Shown piece by piece: positions 10,346 to 20,957 of a stretch of DNA of 64,000 nt. How positions within the stretch are numbered: the first letter of the stretch is position 1; each line of letters starts with the position of its first letter. Below the pieces are notes generated by a model. It worked only from the letters and a program-made list of their open reading frames with translations. It had not been told where the DNA came from and ran no database searches. A program made the position numbers and the translations under genes. Where the stretch lies: the NCBI RefSeq assembly GCF_902167145.1, contig NC_050097.1, forward strand, positions 114,361,982-114,425,981, given 5' to 3'. This DNA is from Zea mays. Its lineage: Eukaryota > Streptophyta > Magnoliopsida > Poales > Poaceae.

Positions 10346-11668
10346 TGATAGTCGCCTAGAGGGGGGGTGAATAGGGCGAAACTGAAATTTACAAAAATAA
10401 TCACAACTACAAGCCGGGGTTAGCGTTAGTAATAATAAATGAGTCCGCAAGAGAGGGCGCAAAACAAATCGCAAGCAAATAAGGAGAGTGACACGTGGAT
10501 TTGTTTTACCGAGGTTCGGTTCTTGCAAACCTACTCCCCGTTGAGGAGGCCACAAAGGCCGGGTCTCTTTCAACCCTTCCCTCTCTCAAACGGTCCCTCG
10601 GACCGAGTGAGCTTTCCTTATTCTCAATCAACCGGGAACAAAACTTCCCCACAAGGGCCACCACACAATCGGTGCCTCTTGCCTCGGTTACAATTGAGTG
10701 TTGATCACAAGAGCAAAAGAGAAAGAAAGAATGCGATCCAAGCGCAAGAGCTCAAAAGAACACGGCAAATCTCTCTCGCTAGTCACTAAAGGCTTGAGTG
10801 GAATTGGAGAGGATTTGATCTCTTTGTATGTGTCTAGAATTGAATGCCTAGCTCTTGTAAGTGGTTGAGAAGTGGGAAAACTTGGATGGCAATGAATGTG
10901 GGGTGGTTGGGGTATTTATAGCCCCAACCACCAAGAGTGACCGTTGGCTGGAGGCGTCTGCTCGATGGCGCACCGGACAGTCCGGTGCACACCGGACAGT
11001 CCGGTGCCCCTGCCACGTCATCACTGCCGTTGGATTCTAGCCGTTGGAGCTTCTGACTTGTGGGCCCGCCTGGGTGTCCGGTGCACACCGGACATGTACT
11101 GTTTGATGTCCGGTGCACCGGCATGGGCGTGCCTGACGTCTGCGCGCGCTGCGCGCGCATTTAATTCACCGCAGGGAGCCGTTGGCGCCGCAGGGAGCCG
11201 TTGCTCCGCTGGCACACCGGACAGTCCGGTGTACACCGGACAGTCCGGTGAATTATAGCGAAGCGGCTGCCGCGCGAACCCGAGGCTGGCGAGTTCAGGA
11301 GGCCGAGCTTCCTTGGAGCACCGGACATGTCCGGTGCACACCGGACAGTCCGGTGAATTATAGCGCGCCGGCTTCCGAGAAATCCCGAGGGTGAAGAGTT
11401 TGAGTCTGAGTCCCCTGGTGCACCGGACAGGTACTGTTCACTGTCCGGTGGCACACCGGACAGTCCGGTGCGCCAGACCAGGGGTGCCCTCGGTTGCCCC
11501 TTTGCTCCTTTATTGAATCCAACACTTGGTCTTTTTATTGGCTAGATGTGAACCTTTTGCACCTGTATAACTTATACACTAGAGCAAACTAGTCAGTCCA
11601 ATATTTGTGTTGGGCAATTCAACCACCAAAATTATTTAGGAACTAGGTGTAAGCCTAATTCCCTTTCA
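10346..11668 (-). mobile_element. 3' LTR of element A
   Basis: 1323 bp. In element orientation it runs from TGAAAGGGAATTAGGC to GCGACTATCA. It carries about ten palindromes of the CACCGGACAGTCCGGTG type between 10970 and 11475, and a minus-strand TATAAATA near 10913-10920. Confidence 0.95.
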
Positions 11669-11682
11669 ATCTCCCCCTTTTT
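11669..11682 (-). other. Polypurine tract of element A
   Basis: Minus-strand AAAAAGGGGGAGAT directly precedes the 3' LTR start TGAAAGGG. Identical to the tract of element B (26446-26459) and near-identical to that of F. Confidence 0.85.
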
Positions 11683-12552
11683 GGTGATTGATGCCAACAC
11701 AAACCAAAGCAAATGTAGAAGTGCATAATTGAACTAGTTTGCATAATGTAAGTGAAAAGGTTACTTGGAATTGAGCCAATATAACTACTTACAAGATATG
11801 CAAGGAATGTTTCTTTCTTATGTAACATTTTGGACCACGTTTGCACCACATGTTTTGTTTTTGCAAATTCTTTTTGTAAATCCATTTCAAAGATCTTTTG
11901 CAAATAGTCAAAGGTACATGAATAAGAGTTTGCAAAAGCATTTTCAAGATTTGAAATTTCCTCCCCCTGTTTCAAATGCTTTTCCTTTGACTAAACAAAA
12001 CTCCCCCTAAAAGAGATCCACCTCTTAGTGTTCAAGAGGGTTTTGATATACCATTTTTGAAATACTACTTTCTCCCCCTTTTGAACACAATAGGATACCA
12101 AATGATAAAGACTTTTGGAAAGCGCTAAGTTTTTGAATTTGGTGGTGGTGGTGCGGTCCTTTTGCTTTGGGCTCATTTCTCCCCCTTTTTGGCATGAATC
12201 GCCAAAAACGGAATCATTAGAGCCCTCGAAGTGCAATCTTCCCTTTGGTCATAAATAAGTGAGTTAAGATTATACCAAAGATGAAGTCCGGTCCTTTTGC
12301 TTTTGAGCTTTTGCTCTCTCCCCCAAGGATGAAATCCTTTTCTTTGATGCTCATTTCTCCCCAAGGAATAGAGAGTTGCTCGGAGTGATGGCGAAGCATG
12401 AGTTACGGAGTGGAAGCCTTTGTCTTTGCCGAAGACTCCAATTCCCTTTCAATATACCTATGACTTGGTTTGAAATAGTCTTGAAAACACATTAGTCATA
12501 GCATATAGAAGAGATATGATCAAAGGTATTCAAATGAGCTATGTGTGCAAGC
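11683..12552 (-). other. 3' noncoding domain of element A with extra polypurine motifs
   Basis: On the minus strand this AT-rich stretch contains several internal copies of an AAAGGGGGAGA-like motif (about 12180, 12075, 12005, 11965). It is homologous in order and sequence to about 25920-26445 of element B. No open gene. Repeated polypurine motifs upstream of the 3' LTR are known in SIRE-lineage Copia elements. Confidence 0.7.
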
Positions 12553-15500
12553 TTAGCAAAAGAAATTTCTAGAATCAAGAATATTTAGCTCATGCCTAAG
12601 TCTGGTAAAAGATTGTTCATCAAGTGGCTTGGTAAAGATATCGGCTAATTGATCTTTAGTATTAATGTAAGAAATCTCGATATCCCCCTTTTGTTGGTGA
12701 TCCCTAAGAAAATGATACCGAATGGCTATGTGCTTAGTGCGGCTATGCTCGACGGGATTGTCGGCCATTTTGATTGCACTCTCATTATCACATAGCAAAG
12801 GGACTTTGGTTAATTTGTAACCGTAGTCCCGCAGGGTTTGCCTCATCCAAAGCAATTGCGCGCAACAATGTCCTGCGGCAATGTACTCGGCTTCGGCGGT
12901 GGAAAGAGCGACCGAATTTTGCTTCTTTGAAGCCCAAGACACCAAGGATCTTCCCAAGAACTGGCAAGTCCCTGATGTGCTCTTCCTATTAATTTTGCAC
13001 CCCGCCCAATCGGCATCCGAATAACCAATTAAATCAAATGTGGATCCCCGAGGGTACCAAAGCCCAAACTTAGGTGTGTAAGCCAAATATCTCAAGATTC
13101 GTTTTACGGCCGTAAGGTGTGATTCCTTAGGGTCGGATTGGAATCTTGCACACATGCAAACGGAAAGGATAATGTCCGGTCGAGATGCACATAAATAAAG
13201 CAATGAACCAATCATTGACCGGTATACCTTTTGATCCACGGACTTACCTCCCGTGTCGAGGTCGAGATGCCCATTAGTTCCCATGGGTGTCTTGATGGGT
13301 TTGGCATCCTTCATCCCAAACTTAGCAAGAATGTCTTGAGTGTACTTCGTTTGGCTAATGAAGGTGCCCTCTCGGAGTTGCTTGACTTGGAATCCTAGAA
13401 AATACTTCAACTCCCCCATCATCGACATCTCGAATTTCTGTGTCATGATCCTACTAAACTCTTCACATGTAGACTCGTTAGTAGACCCAAATATAATATC
13501 ATCAACATAAATTTGGCATACAAACAAGTCTTTTTCAAGAGTTTTAGTAAAGAGTGTAGGATCGGCCTTGCCAACTTTGAAGCCATTAGCAATAAGGAAA
13601 TCTCTTAGGCATTCATACCATGCTCTTGGGGCTTGCTTGAGCCCATAAAGCGCCTTAGAGAGCCTATAGACATGGTTAGGGTACTCACTGTCTTCAAAGC
13701 CGGGAGGTTGCTCAACATAGACCTCTTCCTTGATTGGTCCGTTGAGGAAGGCACTTTTCACGTCCATTTGATAGAGCTTAAAGCCATGGTAAGTAGCATA
13801 GGCCAATAATATGCGAATTGACTCAAGCCTAGCTACGGGTGCATAGGTTTCACCAAAATCCAAACCTTCGACTTGTGAATACCCTTTGGCCACGAGTCGA
13901 GCTTTGTTCCTTGTCACCACACCATGCTCATCTTGCTTGTTGCGGAAGACCCATTTGGTTCCTACAACATTTTGGTTAGGACGTGGAACTAAATGCCATA
14001 CCTCGTTCCTCGTGAAATTGTTGAGCTCCTCTTGCATCGCCACCACCCAATCCGAATCTTGGAGAGCTTCCTCTACCCTGTGTGGCTCAATAGAGGAAAC
14101 AAAAGAGTAATGTTCACAAAAATGAGCAACCCGAGATCGAGTAGTTACCCCCTTATGAATGTCGCCGAGGATGGTGTCGACGGGGTGATCTCGTTGGATT
14201 GCTTGGTGGACTCTTGGGTGTGGCGGTCTTGGTTCTTCCTCATCCTCCTTTTCTTGATCATTTGTATCTCCCCCTTGATCATTGCTATCATCTTGAGGTG
14301 GCTCGTCTTCTTGATTTTGCTCTTCATCATTTTGAGCCTCATCCTCATTTTGAGTTGGTGGAGATGCTTGCATGGAGGAGGATGGTTGATCTTGTGTACT
14401 TGGAGGCTCTTCGGATTCCTTAGGACACACATCCCCGATGGACATGTTCCTTAGCGCGATGCATGGAGCCTGTTCTTCACCTATCTCATCAAGATCAACT
14501 TGCTCTACTTGAGAGCCGTTAGTTTCATCAAACACAACGTCACAAGAGACTTCAACTAGTCCAGTGGACTTGTTAAAGACCCTATATGCCCTTGTGTTTG
14601 AGTCATAACCAAGTAAAAAGCCTTCTACAGTTTTAGGAGCAAATTTAGATTTTCTACCTCTTTTAATAAGAATGAAGCATTTGCTACCAAAAACTCTAAA
14701 ATATGAAATGTTGGGCTTTTTACCGGTTAGGAGTTCATATGATGTCTTCTTGAGGATTCGGTGAAGATATAACCGGTTGATGGCGTAGCAGGCTGTGTTG
14801 ACCGCCTCGGCCCAAAACCGGTCCGGTGTCTTGTACTCATCAAGCATGGTTCTTGCCATGTCCAATAGAGTTCGATTCTTCCTCTCCACTACACCGTTTT
14901 GTTGTGGCGTGTAGGGAGAAGAGAACTCATGCTTGATGCCCTCCTCCTCAAGGAAGCTTTCAATTTGAGAGTTCTTGAACTCCGTCCCATTGTCGCTTCT
15001 TATTTTCTTGATCCTTAAGCCGAACTCATTTTGAGCCCGTCTCAAGAATCCTTTTAAAGTTTCTTGGGTTTGAGATTTTTCCTGTAAAAAGAATACCCAA
15101 GTGAAGCGAGAATAATCATCCACAATTACAAGGCAATACTTACTACCGCCGATGCTTATGTAAGCGATCGGGCCGAATAAATCCATGTGTAGCAGCTCCA
15201 GCGGTCTGTCGGTAGTCATGACATTTTTGTGTGGATGATGGATGCCAACTTGCTTCCCGGCTTGGCATGCGCTACAAATCCTGTCTTTCTCAAAATGAAT
15301 ATTGGTTAGTCCCAAAATGTGTTCTCCCTTTAGAAGCTTGTGAAGATTCTTCATTCCAACATGGGCTAGTCGGCGGTGCCAAAGCCAACCCAAGTTAGTC
15401 TTAGCAACTAAGCAAGTGTCGAGTTCAGCTCTTTCAAAATCTACCAAGTATAGCTGACCCTCTAACACTCCCTTAAAAGCTATTGAATCGTCACTTCTTC

Positions 15501-15798
15501 TAAAGACAGTAACACCAATATCAGTAAAAAGACAGTTGTAGCCCATTTTACATAATTGGGATACGGAAAGCAAATTGTAATCTAAAGAATCAACGAGAAA
15601 AACATTGGAAATAGAATGGTCAGGAGAAATAGCAATTTTACCCAAACCTTTGACCAACCCTTGATTTCCATCCCCAAATGTGATAGCTCGTTGGGGGTCT
15701 TTGTTTTTCTCATATGAGGAGAACATCCTTTTCTCCCCGGTCATGTGGTTTGTGCACCCGCTGTCGAGTATCCAACTTGAGCCCCCGGATGCATAAAC
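12553..15798 (-). CDS. pol: Copia pol of element A: protease, integrase, reverse transcriptase, RNase H
   Basis: The frame opens just after a TAG at 15801-15799 and runs about 1080 residues; the first ATG is at 15744. Order: protease with [10 protein letters not shown] (about 15770-15740), integrase zinc region (WHRRLAH...CSACQAGK), integrase core DD35E ([24 protein letters not shown]), reverse transcriptase with YVDDIIFGS (about 13510-13484), and RNase H ([38 protein letters not shown]). All catalytic residues I can check are present and there is no internal stop, so the enzyme set looks intact. It makes cDNA inside gag particles and integrates it. gag lies in a different frame just upstream, so pol needs recoding or splicing. 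Confidence 0.95.
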   Translation of the reverse strand, partial: VYASGGSSWILDSGCTNHMTGEKRMFSSYEKNKDPQRAITFGDGNQGLVKGLGKIAISPDHSISNVFLVDSLDYNLLSVSQLCKMGYNCLFTDIGVTVFRRSDDSIAFKGVLEGQLYLVDFERAELDTCLVAKTNLGWLWHRRLAHVGMKNLHKLLKGEHILGLTNIHFEKDRICSACQAGKQVGIHHPHKNVMTTDRPLELLHMDLFGPIAYISIGGSKYCLVIVDDYSRFTWVFFLQEKSQTQETLKGFLRRAQNEFGLRIKKIRSDNGTEFKNSQIESFLEEEGIKHEFSSPYTPQQNGVVERKNRTLLDMARTMLDEYKTPDRFWAEAVNTACYAINRLYLHRILKKTSYELLTGKKPNISYFRVFGSKCFILIKRGRKSKFAPKTVEGFLLGYDSNTRAYRVFNKSTGLVEVSCDVVFDETNGSQVEQVDLDEIGEEQAPCIALRNMSIGDVCPKESEEPPSTQDQPSSSMQASPPTQNEDEAQNDEEQNQEDEPPQDDSNDQGGDTNDQEKEDEEEPRPPHPRVHQAIQRDHPVDTILGDIHKGVTTRSRVAHFCEHYSFVSSIEPHRVEEALQDSDWVVAMQEELNNFTRNEVWHLVPRPNQNVVGTKWVFRNKQDEHGVVTRNKARLVAKGYSQVEGLDFGETYAPVARLESIRILLAYATYHGFKLYQMDVKSAFLNGPIKEEVYVEQPPGFEDSEYPNHVYRLSKALYGLKQAPRAWYECLRDFLIANGFKVGKADPTLFTKTLEKDLFVCQIYVDDIIFGSTNESTCEEFSRIMTQKFEMSMMGELKYFLGFQVKQLREGTFISQTKYTQDILAKFGMKDAKPIKTPMGTNGHLDLDTGGKSVDQKVYRSMIGSLLYLCASRPDIILSVCMCARFQSDPKESHLTAVKRILRYLAYTPKFGLWYPRGSTFDLIGYSDADWAGCKINRKSTSGTCQFLGRSLVSWASKKQNSVALSTAEAEYIAAGHCCAQLLWMRQTLRDYGYKLTKVPLLCDNESAIKMADNPVEHSRTKHIAIRYHFLRDHQQKGDIEISYINTKDQLADIFTKPLDEQSFTRLRHELNILDSRNFFC

Positions 15799-15811
15799 CT
15801 ACAAAACAAAT

Positions 15812-18499
15812 TTAGTTCTTGACTTTAGGTACCCAAACTGTTTTGGGTCCTTTGGCATTAGATACAAGAACTTTGGGTACCCAAACACAAGTCTTGGAGC
15901 CCTTGTGTTTGCCCCCAACAAATTTGGCAACTACTTTGCCGGATTTGCTAGTAAGCACATAAGATGCATCAAGAGTTTTAAATGAAATGGCATGATCATT
16001 TGATGCATTAGGAATTTTCTTCTTAGGCAACTTGGCACGGGTTGGTTGCCTAGAACTAGATGTCTCACCCTTATACATGAAAGCATGGTTAGGGCCAGAG
16101 TGAGACTTCCTAGAATGAATCTTCCTAATTTTGCTCTCAGGATAGCCTGCAGGGTATAAAATGTAACCCTCGTTATCCTGAGGCATGGGTGCTTTGCCCT
16201 TAACAAAGTTAGACAAGTTCTTAGGAGGGGCATTAAGTTTGACATTGTCTCCCCTTTGGAAGCCAATGCCATCCTTGATGCCAGGGCGTCTCCCATTATA
16301 GAGCATGCTTCTAGCCAATTTAAATTTTTCATTTTCTAAGTCATGCTCTCTAATCTTAGCATTTAGTTGAGCTATGTGATCATTTTGTTTTTTAATTAAG
16401 GCTAGGTGATCATGGATAGCATCAACATTAATATCTCTACATCTAGTACAAATGGAAATATGCTCAACATTAGATGTAGAGGGTTTGCAAGATTTTAGTT
16501 CAACAACCTTAGCATGCAACATATCATTTTCAGTTCTAAGGTCGGAAATAGTAGCATTGCAAACATCAAAATCCTTAGCCTTAGCAATTAGTTTCTCATT
16601 CTCATTTCTAAGGCTAGCAATGGAAACATTTAACTCATCAATCCTAGCAAGCAAATCAACATTATCATTTCTAGGATCAATGCAAACATGAGAATCTACC
16701 TTAGCAATTAATTTAGCATTTTCATTTCTAAGGTTGGCAATAGTGTCATGGCACATGCTTAGCTCACTAGATAATTTGTTACATTTTTCTACTTCTAGAG
16801 CATAAGCATTTTTAACCTTAACATGTTTCTTATTCTCCTTGATTAGGAAGTCCTCTTGGGAGTCCAAGAGATCATCCTTTTCATGGATGGCACTAATTAG
16901 TTCATTTAATTTTTCCTTTTGTTCCATGTTAAGGTTAGCAAAAAGAATGCGCAAGTTATCCTCCTCATTTTTATCATCATCCTCATCACTAGATGTTTCA
17001 TATTTAGTGGAGGACCTTGATTTTACCTTCTTTTTGCCGTCCTTAGCCATGAGACACTTGTGGCCGACGTTGGGGAAGAGAAGGCCTTTGGTGACGGCGA
17101 TGTTGGCGGCGTCCTCGTCGTCGGAGGAGTCGCTTGAGCTTTCGTCGGAGTCCCACTCCCGACAAACATGGGCATCGCCGCCCTTCTTCTTGTAATACTT
17201 CTTCTTCTCCTTTCTTCTTCCCTTCTTGTCGTCGCCCCTGTCACTGTCACTAGACATAGGACATTTTGCAATAAAGTGACCGGGCTTACCACACTTGTAG
17301 CAAGCCTTCTTGGAACGGGGTTTGTAGTCCTTCCCCTTCCGTTGCTTGAGAATTTGCCGAAAGCTTTTGATGATTAGGGCCATCTCCTCATTGTCGAGCT
17401 TGGAGGCGTCAATTGGTTGTCTACTTGGTGTAGACTCCTCCTTCTTCTCCTCCGTTGCCTTGAAGGCCACCGGTTGCGCCTCGGAGGTGGAAGGCTCGTC
17501 AAGCTCGTTGATCTTCTTGGAGCCCTTAATCATGCATTCAAAACTCACAAAATTCCCGATAACTTCCTCGGGGGTCATTAGTGGATATCTAGGATTCCCA
17601 CGAATTAATTGTACTTGAGTGGGGTTAAGGAAAATAAGAGCTCTTAGAATAACCTTAACCACTTCGTGGTCATCCCATTTTGTGCTCCCGAGGTTGCGCA
17701 CTTGGTTCACCAAGGTCTTGAGCCGGTTGTACATGTCTTGTGGCTCCTCCCCTTGGCGAAGACGGAAGCGACCGAGCTCCCCCTCGATCGTTTCCCGCTT
17801 GGTGATCTTGGTGAGTTCATCACCCTCGTGCGCCGTCTTGAGTAGGTCCCAAATCTCCTTGGCGTTCTTCAATCCTTGTACTTTGTTGTATTCCTCCTTG
17901 CTTAGGGAGGCAAGGAGGATGGTTGCGGCTTGGGAGTTGAAGTGCTCGATTTGGGCCACTTCGTCCGTGTCATAGTCCTCATCCCCTATTGATGGTACCT
18001 GTACACCATACTCAACAACATCCCATATTCTTTTGTGGAGAGAGGTTAGATGAAATCGCATCAAATTACTCCACATAGCATAATCTTCACCATTAAAAGT
18101 TGGTGGTTTGCCTAATGGGACGGAAAGTAAAGGTGTATGTTTAGGAATGCGAGGGTAGCGTAGGGGGATCTTACTATACTTCTTGCGCTCTTGGCGCTTA
18201 GAAGTGACGGAGGGCGCATCGGAGTCGGAGGTAGAAGTTGATGAAGTGTCGGTCTCGTAGTAGACTACCTTCCTCATCCTCTTGTGCTTATCGCCTTTCC
18301 GATGCGGCTTGTGGGAAGAAGATTTTTCCTTCTTCTCTTTGTGGTGAGAAGAAGATTTCTTCTCCTTCCCTTTGTTGGAGGAGCTCTTCTTCTTCTCCCT
18401 CCTTTTGGTGCGGGACTCTTCCGATGAAGTGCTCCCGTAGCTTGTAGTGGGCTTTTCGCCGGTCTCCATCTCCTTCTTGGCGTGATCTCCCGACATCAC
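15812..18499 (-). CDS. gag: Copia gag of element A (zinc knuckle, coiled-coil tail)
   Basis: 895 residues. The basic, Ser/Lys-rich N-terminus (about 1-95) is followed by a UBN2/DUF4219-type capsid region (about 120-330, with PTFNGEDYAMWSNLMRFH and FLNPTQVQLIRG). A CCHC knuckle CYKCGKPGHFIAKC lies near residue 400, an acidic stretch follows, then heptad-like coiled-coil sequence (about 550-740), and the C-terminus carries WVPK motifs. It forms the cytoplasmic virus-like particle. It is longer than the usual 300-600 residue Copia gag, but similar long gags occur in the SIRE lineage. The start ATG at 18499 follows the PBS by about 30 bp. No break is seen. Confidence 0.92.
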   Translation of the reverse strand: MMSGDHAKKEMETGEKPTTSYGSTSSEESRTKRREKKKSSSNKGKEKKSSSHHKEKKEKSSSHKPHRKGDKHKRMRKVVYYETDTSSTSTSDSDAPSVTSKRQERKKYSKIPLRYPRIPKHTPLLSVPLGKPPTFNGEDYAMWSNLMRFHLTSLHKRIWDVVEYGVQVPSIGDEDYDTDEVAQIEHFNSQAATILLASLSKEEYNKVQGLKNAKEIWDLLKTAHEGDELTKITKRETIEGELGRFRLRQGEEPQDMYNRLKTLVNQVRNLGSTKWDDHEVVKVILRALIFLNPTQVQLIRGNPRYPLMTPEEVIGNFVSFECMIKGSKKINELDEPSTSEAQPVAFKATEEKKEESTPSRQPIDASKLDNEEMALIIKSFRQILKQRKGKDYKPRSKKACYKCGKPGHFIAKCPMSSDSDRGDDKKGRRKEKKKYYKKKGGDAHVCREWDSDESSSDSSDDEDAANIAVTKGLLFPNVGHKCLMAKDGKKKVKSRSSTKYETSSDEDDDKNEEDNLRILFANLNMEQKEKLNELISAIHEKDDLLDSQEDFLIKENKKHVKVKNAYALEVEKCNKLSSELSMCHDTIANLRNENAKLIAKVDSHVCIDPRNDNVDLLARIDELNVSIASLRNENEKLIAKAKDFDVCNATISDLRTENDMLHAKVVELKSCKPSTSNVEHISICTRCRDINVDAIHDHLALIKKQNDHIAQLNAKIREHDLENEKFKLARSMLYNGRRPGIKDGIGFQRGDNVKLNAPPKNLSNFVKGKAPMPQDNEGYILYPAGYPESKIRKIHSRKSHSGPNHAFMYKGETSSSRQPTRAKLPKKKIPNASNDHAISFKTLDASYVLTSKSGKVVAKFVGGKHKGSKTCVWVPKVLVSNAKGPKTVWVPKVKN

Positions 18500-18530
18500 T
18501 TCGAGCGGTTAGGCTCTAATGAAGCACCGG

Positions 18531-18542
18531 GCTCTGATACCA
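18531..18542 (-). other. Primer-binding site of element A
   Basis: Minus-strand TGGTATCAGAGC, complementary to the 3' end of initiator tRNA-Met, starts two bases after the 5' LTR. Typical for plant Copia elements. Confidence 0.9.
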
Positions 18543-18544
18543 AT

Positions 18545-19867
18545 TGATAGTCGCCTAGAGGGGGGGTGAATAGGGCGAAACTGAAATTTACAAAAATAAT
18601 CACAACTACAAGCCGGGGTTAGCGTTAGTAATAATAAATGAGTCCGCAAGAGAGGGCGCAAAACAAATCGCAAGCAAATAAGGAGAGTGACACGTGGATT
18701 TGTTTTACCGAGGTTCGGTTCTTGCAAACCTACTCCCCGTTGAGGAGGCCACAAAGGCCGGGTCTCTTTCAACCCTTCCCTCTCTCAAACGGTCCCTCGG
18801 ACCGAGTGAGCTTTCCTTATTCTCAATCAACCGGGAACAAAACTTCCCCACAAGGGCCACCACACAATCGGTGCCTCTTGCCTCGGTTACAATTGAGTGT
18901 TGATCACAAGAGCAAAAGAGAAAGAAAGAATGCGATCCAAGCGCAAGAGCTCAAAAGAACACGGCAAATCTCTCTCGCTAGTCACTAAAGGCTTGAGTGG
19001 AATTGGAGAGGATTTGATCTCTTTGTATGTGTCTAGAATTGAATGCCTAGCTCTTGTAAGTGGTTGAGAAGTGGGAAAACTTGGATGGCAATGAATGTGG
19101 GGTGGTTGGGGTATTTATAGCCCCAACCACCAAGAGTGACCGTTGGCTGGAGGCGTCTGCTCGATGGCGCACCGGACAGTCCGGTGCACACCGGACAGTC
19201 CGGTGCCCCTGCCACGTCATCACTGCCGTTGGATTCTAGCCGTTGGAGCTTCTGACTTGTGGGCCCGCCTGGGTGTCCGGTGCACACCGGACATGTACTG
19301 TTTGATGTCCGGTGCACCGGCATGGGCGTGCCTGACGTCTGCGCGCGCTGCGCGCGCATTTAATTCACCGCAGGGAGCCGTTGGCGCCGCAGGGAGCCGT
19401 TGCTCCGCTGGCACACCGGACAGTCCGGTGTACACCGGACAGTCCGGTGAATTATAGCGAAGCGGCTGCCGCGCGAACCCGAGGCTGGCGAGTTCAGGAG
19501 GCCGAGCTTCCTTGGAGCACCGGACATGTCCGGTGCACACCGGACAGTCCGGTGAATTATAGCGCGCCGGCTTCCGAGAAATCCCGAGGGTGAAGAGTTT
19601 GAGTCTGAGTCCCCTGGTGCACCGGACAGGTACTGTTCACTGTCCGGTGGCACACCGGACAGTCCGGTGCGCCAGACCAGGGGTGCCCTCGGTTGCCCCT
19701 TTGCTCCTTTATTGAATCCAACACTTGGTCTTTTTATTGGCTAGATGTGAACCTTTTGCACCTGTATAACTTATACACTAGAGCAAACTAGTCAGTCCAA
19801 TATTTGTGTTGGGCAATTCAACCACCAAAATTATTTAGGAACTAGGTGTAAGCCTAATTCCCTTTCA
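18545..19867 (-). mobile_element. 5' LTR of element A
   Basis: 1323 bp, the same length and apparently the same sequence as 10346-11668. As the 5' LTR in element orientation it holds the promoter for the element's RNA. Palindromes of the CACCGGACAGTCCGGTG type lie at about 19170-19675. Confidence 0.95.
19112..19119 (-). promoter_or_regulatory. TATA box of element A 5' LTR
   Basis: Minus-strand TATAAATA within GGCTATAAATACCCC. The same CTATAAATACC context occurs in the LTRs of B, F and G, so it is conserved across these Copia families. Confidence 0.75.
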
Positions 19868-19872
19868 ACTGT

Positions 19873-20911
19873 CTGGTGTGACACCGGACTGTCCGGTGCC
19901 ACATGAGGACAAAGCCTCCAATGGTCGACCAGCTTCAGGGCCTAACGAGAAGATGACGTGGCGGCGCACCGGACACTGTCCGGTGGTGCACATCGCCAGC
20001 AGACTTCACCAACGGCTAGATTTTGGTTGGTGGCTATAAATACCACCCCAACCGGCATTTCAAAGCGTGGGAGCCCAAGCAACATTCCAAGTCATCTAGT
20101 TGACATACTCAAGCTCTCCCAACCACATATATTCATTGATCCATCCTATACACAAGATTTAGACCACTACAACCAACACAAGTGCCACAAAAGAGAAAGC
20201 AAGCAAGAAGGAGCTTCTCATTTGAGTTTAGCACTAGTGCCTTGTGAGATTCATTGAGAGATAGTGTGCGCTACATCTTTGTGTTCATTTGTGTGTGGAG
20301 TTTTGACTCCCATTGAACTTCCTCCAAAGTTTTGGAGTCTTGTAAAAGCTAGCAAGAGACACCAAAGAGTGTGGTGGTCCTTGCGGGGTCTTAAGTGATC
20401 CTTGAGAAGAAGAAGAGCTCGCCGATCTTGGGTGATCGGTGGAGAGAGGGAAAGGGTTGAAAAAGACCCGTCCTTAGTGGACTCCTCAACGGGGACTAGG
20501 CCTTCGAGGGCCAAACCTCGGTAAAACAAATCACCCGTGTCTCGTGTGCTTATTGCTTGTGATTTGTTTGTTCTTTCCCTTTCCAAGTTTTTCTTGCACT
20601 ATTCTTTGCTCATACTATTTGGTGTTGCTATAAGTTAAATTCTCATTTAGTGAAGCAACACCTTGCAAGGAAGAACTTGTGCTATTGCTCTTTTTATCTA
20701 AGCCCTCGTGAGTTATTCTCATAGACTCATTAGTAGTATTGATTTATCAATTCCACATTATTTGAAAGCAATACTCTTTACAAGCAAGGACTTAGTTTTT
20801 ATACTCCGATAATTGTATATCTTCTTCTAACCACTAATCAAGGAATCTAGTTGGGGGATAAAGTTTTAATTTTCAGGTTTCGCCTATCCACCCCCCTCTA
20901 GGTGACTTTCA
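19873..20911 (+). mobile_element. 5' LTR of element B, second part
   Basis: Continues the LTR broken at 10345 and matches 26899-27960. It contains TATAAATA (20035-20042) and ends GGTGACTTTCA immediately before the PBS. A 20-bp palindrome segment present in the 3' LTR near 27015-27035 is missing here. Confidence 0.9.
20035..20042 (+). promoter_or_regulatory. TATA box of element B 5' LTR
   Basis: TATAAATA in the conserved GGCTATAAATACCACCCC context. The insertion of A lies upstream of it, so this promoter is now separated from the first third of its own LTR. Confidence 0.7.
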
Positions 20912-20913
20912 AT

Positions 20914-20925
20914 TGGTATCAGAGC
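20914..20925 (+). other. Primer-binding site of element B
   Basis: TGGTATCAGAGC, the initiator tRNA-Met type, two bases after the 5' LTR end. Identical to the PBS of element A. Confidence 0.9.
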
Positions 20926-20957
20926 TAGGCACTTCATATTGAGTCTAACAACTCAAA

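Larger units (their letters stand above)
10346..19867 (-). mobile_element. Complete Ji/Opie-like Copia retrotransposon A (overall extent)
   Basis: This 9522-bp element is flanked by ACTGT (10341-10345 and 19868-19872). Both LTRs are 1323 bp and I found no difference in the stretches compared. In the minus direction: 5' LTR 19867-18545, PBS, gag, pol, 3' noncoding domain, polypurine tract, 3' LTR 11668-10346. gag and pol are long and open, with the expected catalytic motifs. Integrase precedes reverse transcriptase, the Copia order. The LTR and PBS match the maize Ji/Opie group (SIRE lineage) from memory. It is the youngest and best preserved element here. Confidence 0.95.

Noticed and set aside
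10970..11475. Repeated palindromes resembling a CRISPR array
   Set aside because: Spacing is irregular, there is no leader or cas gene, and the DNA is a plant LTR; they are LTR-internal palindromes.
13993..14454. Plus-strand frame of 153 hydrophobic codons that looks like a membrane protein
   Set aside because: Antisense shadow of the acidic linker in A pol between integrase and reverse transcriptase.
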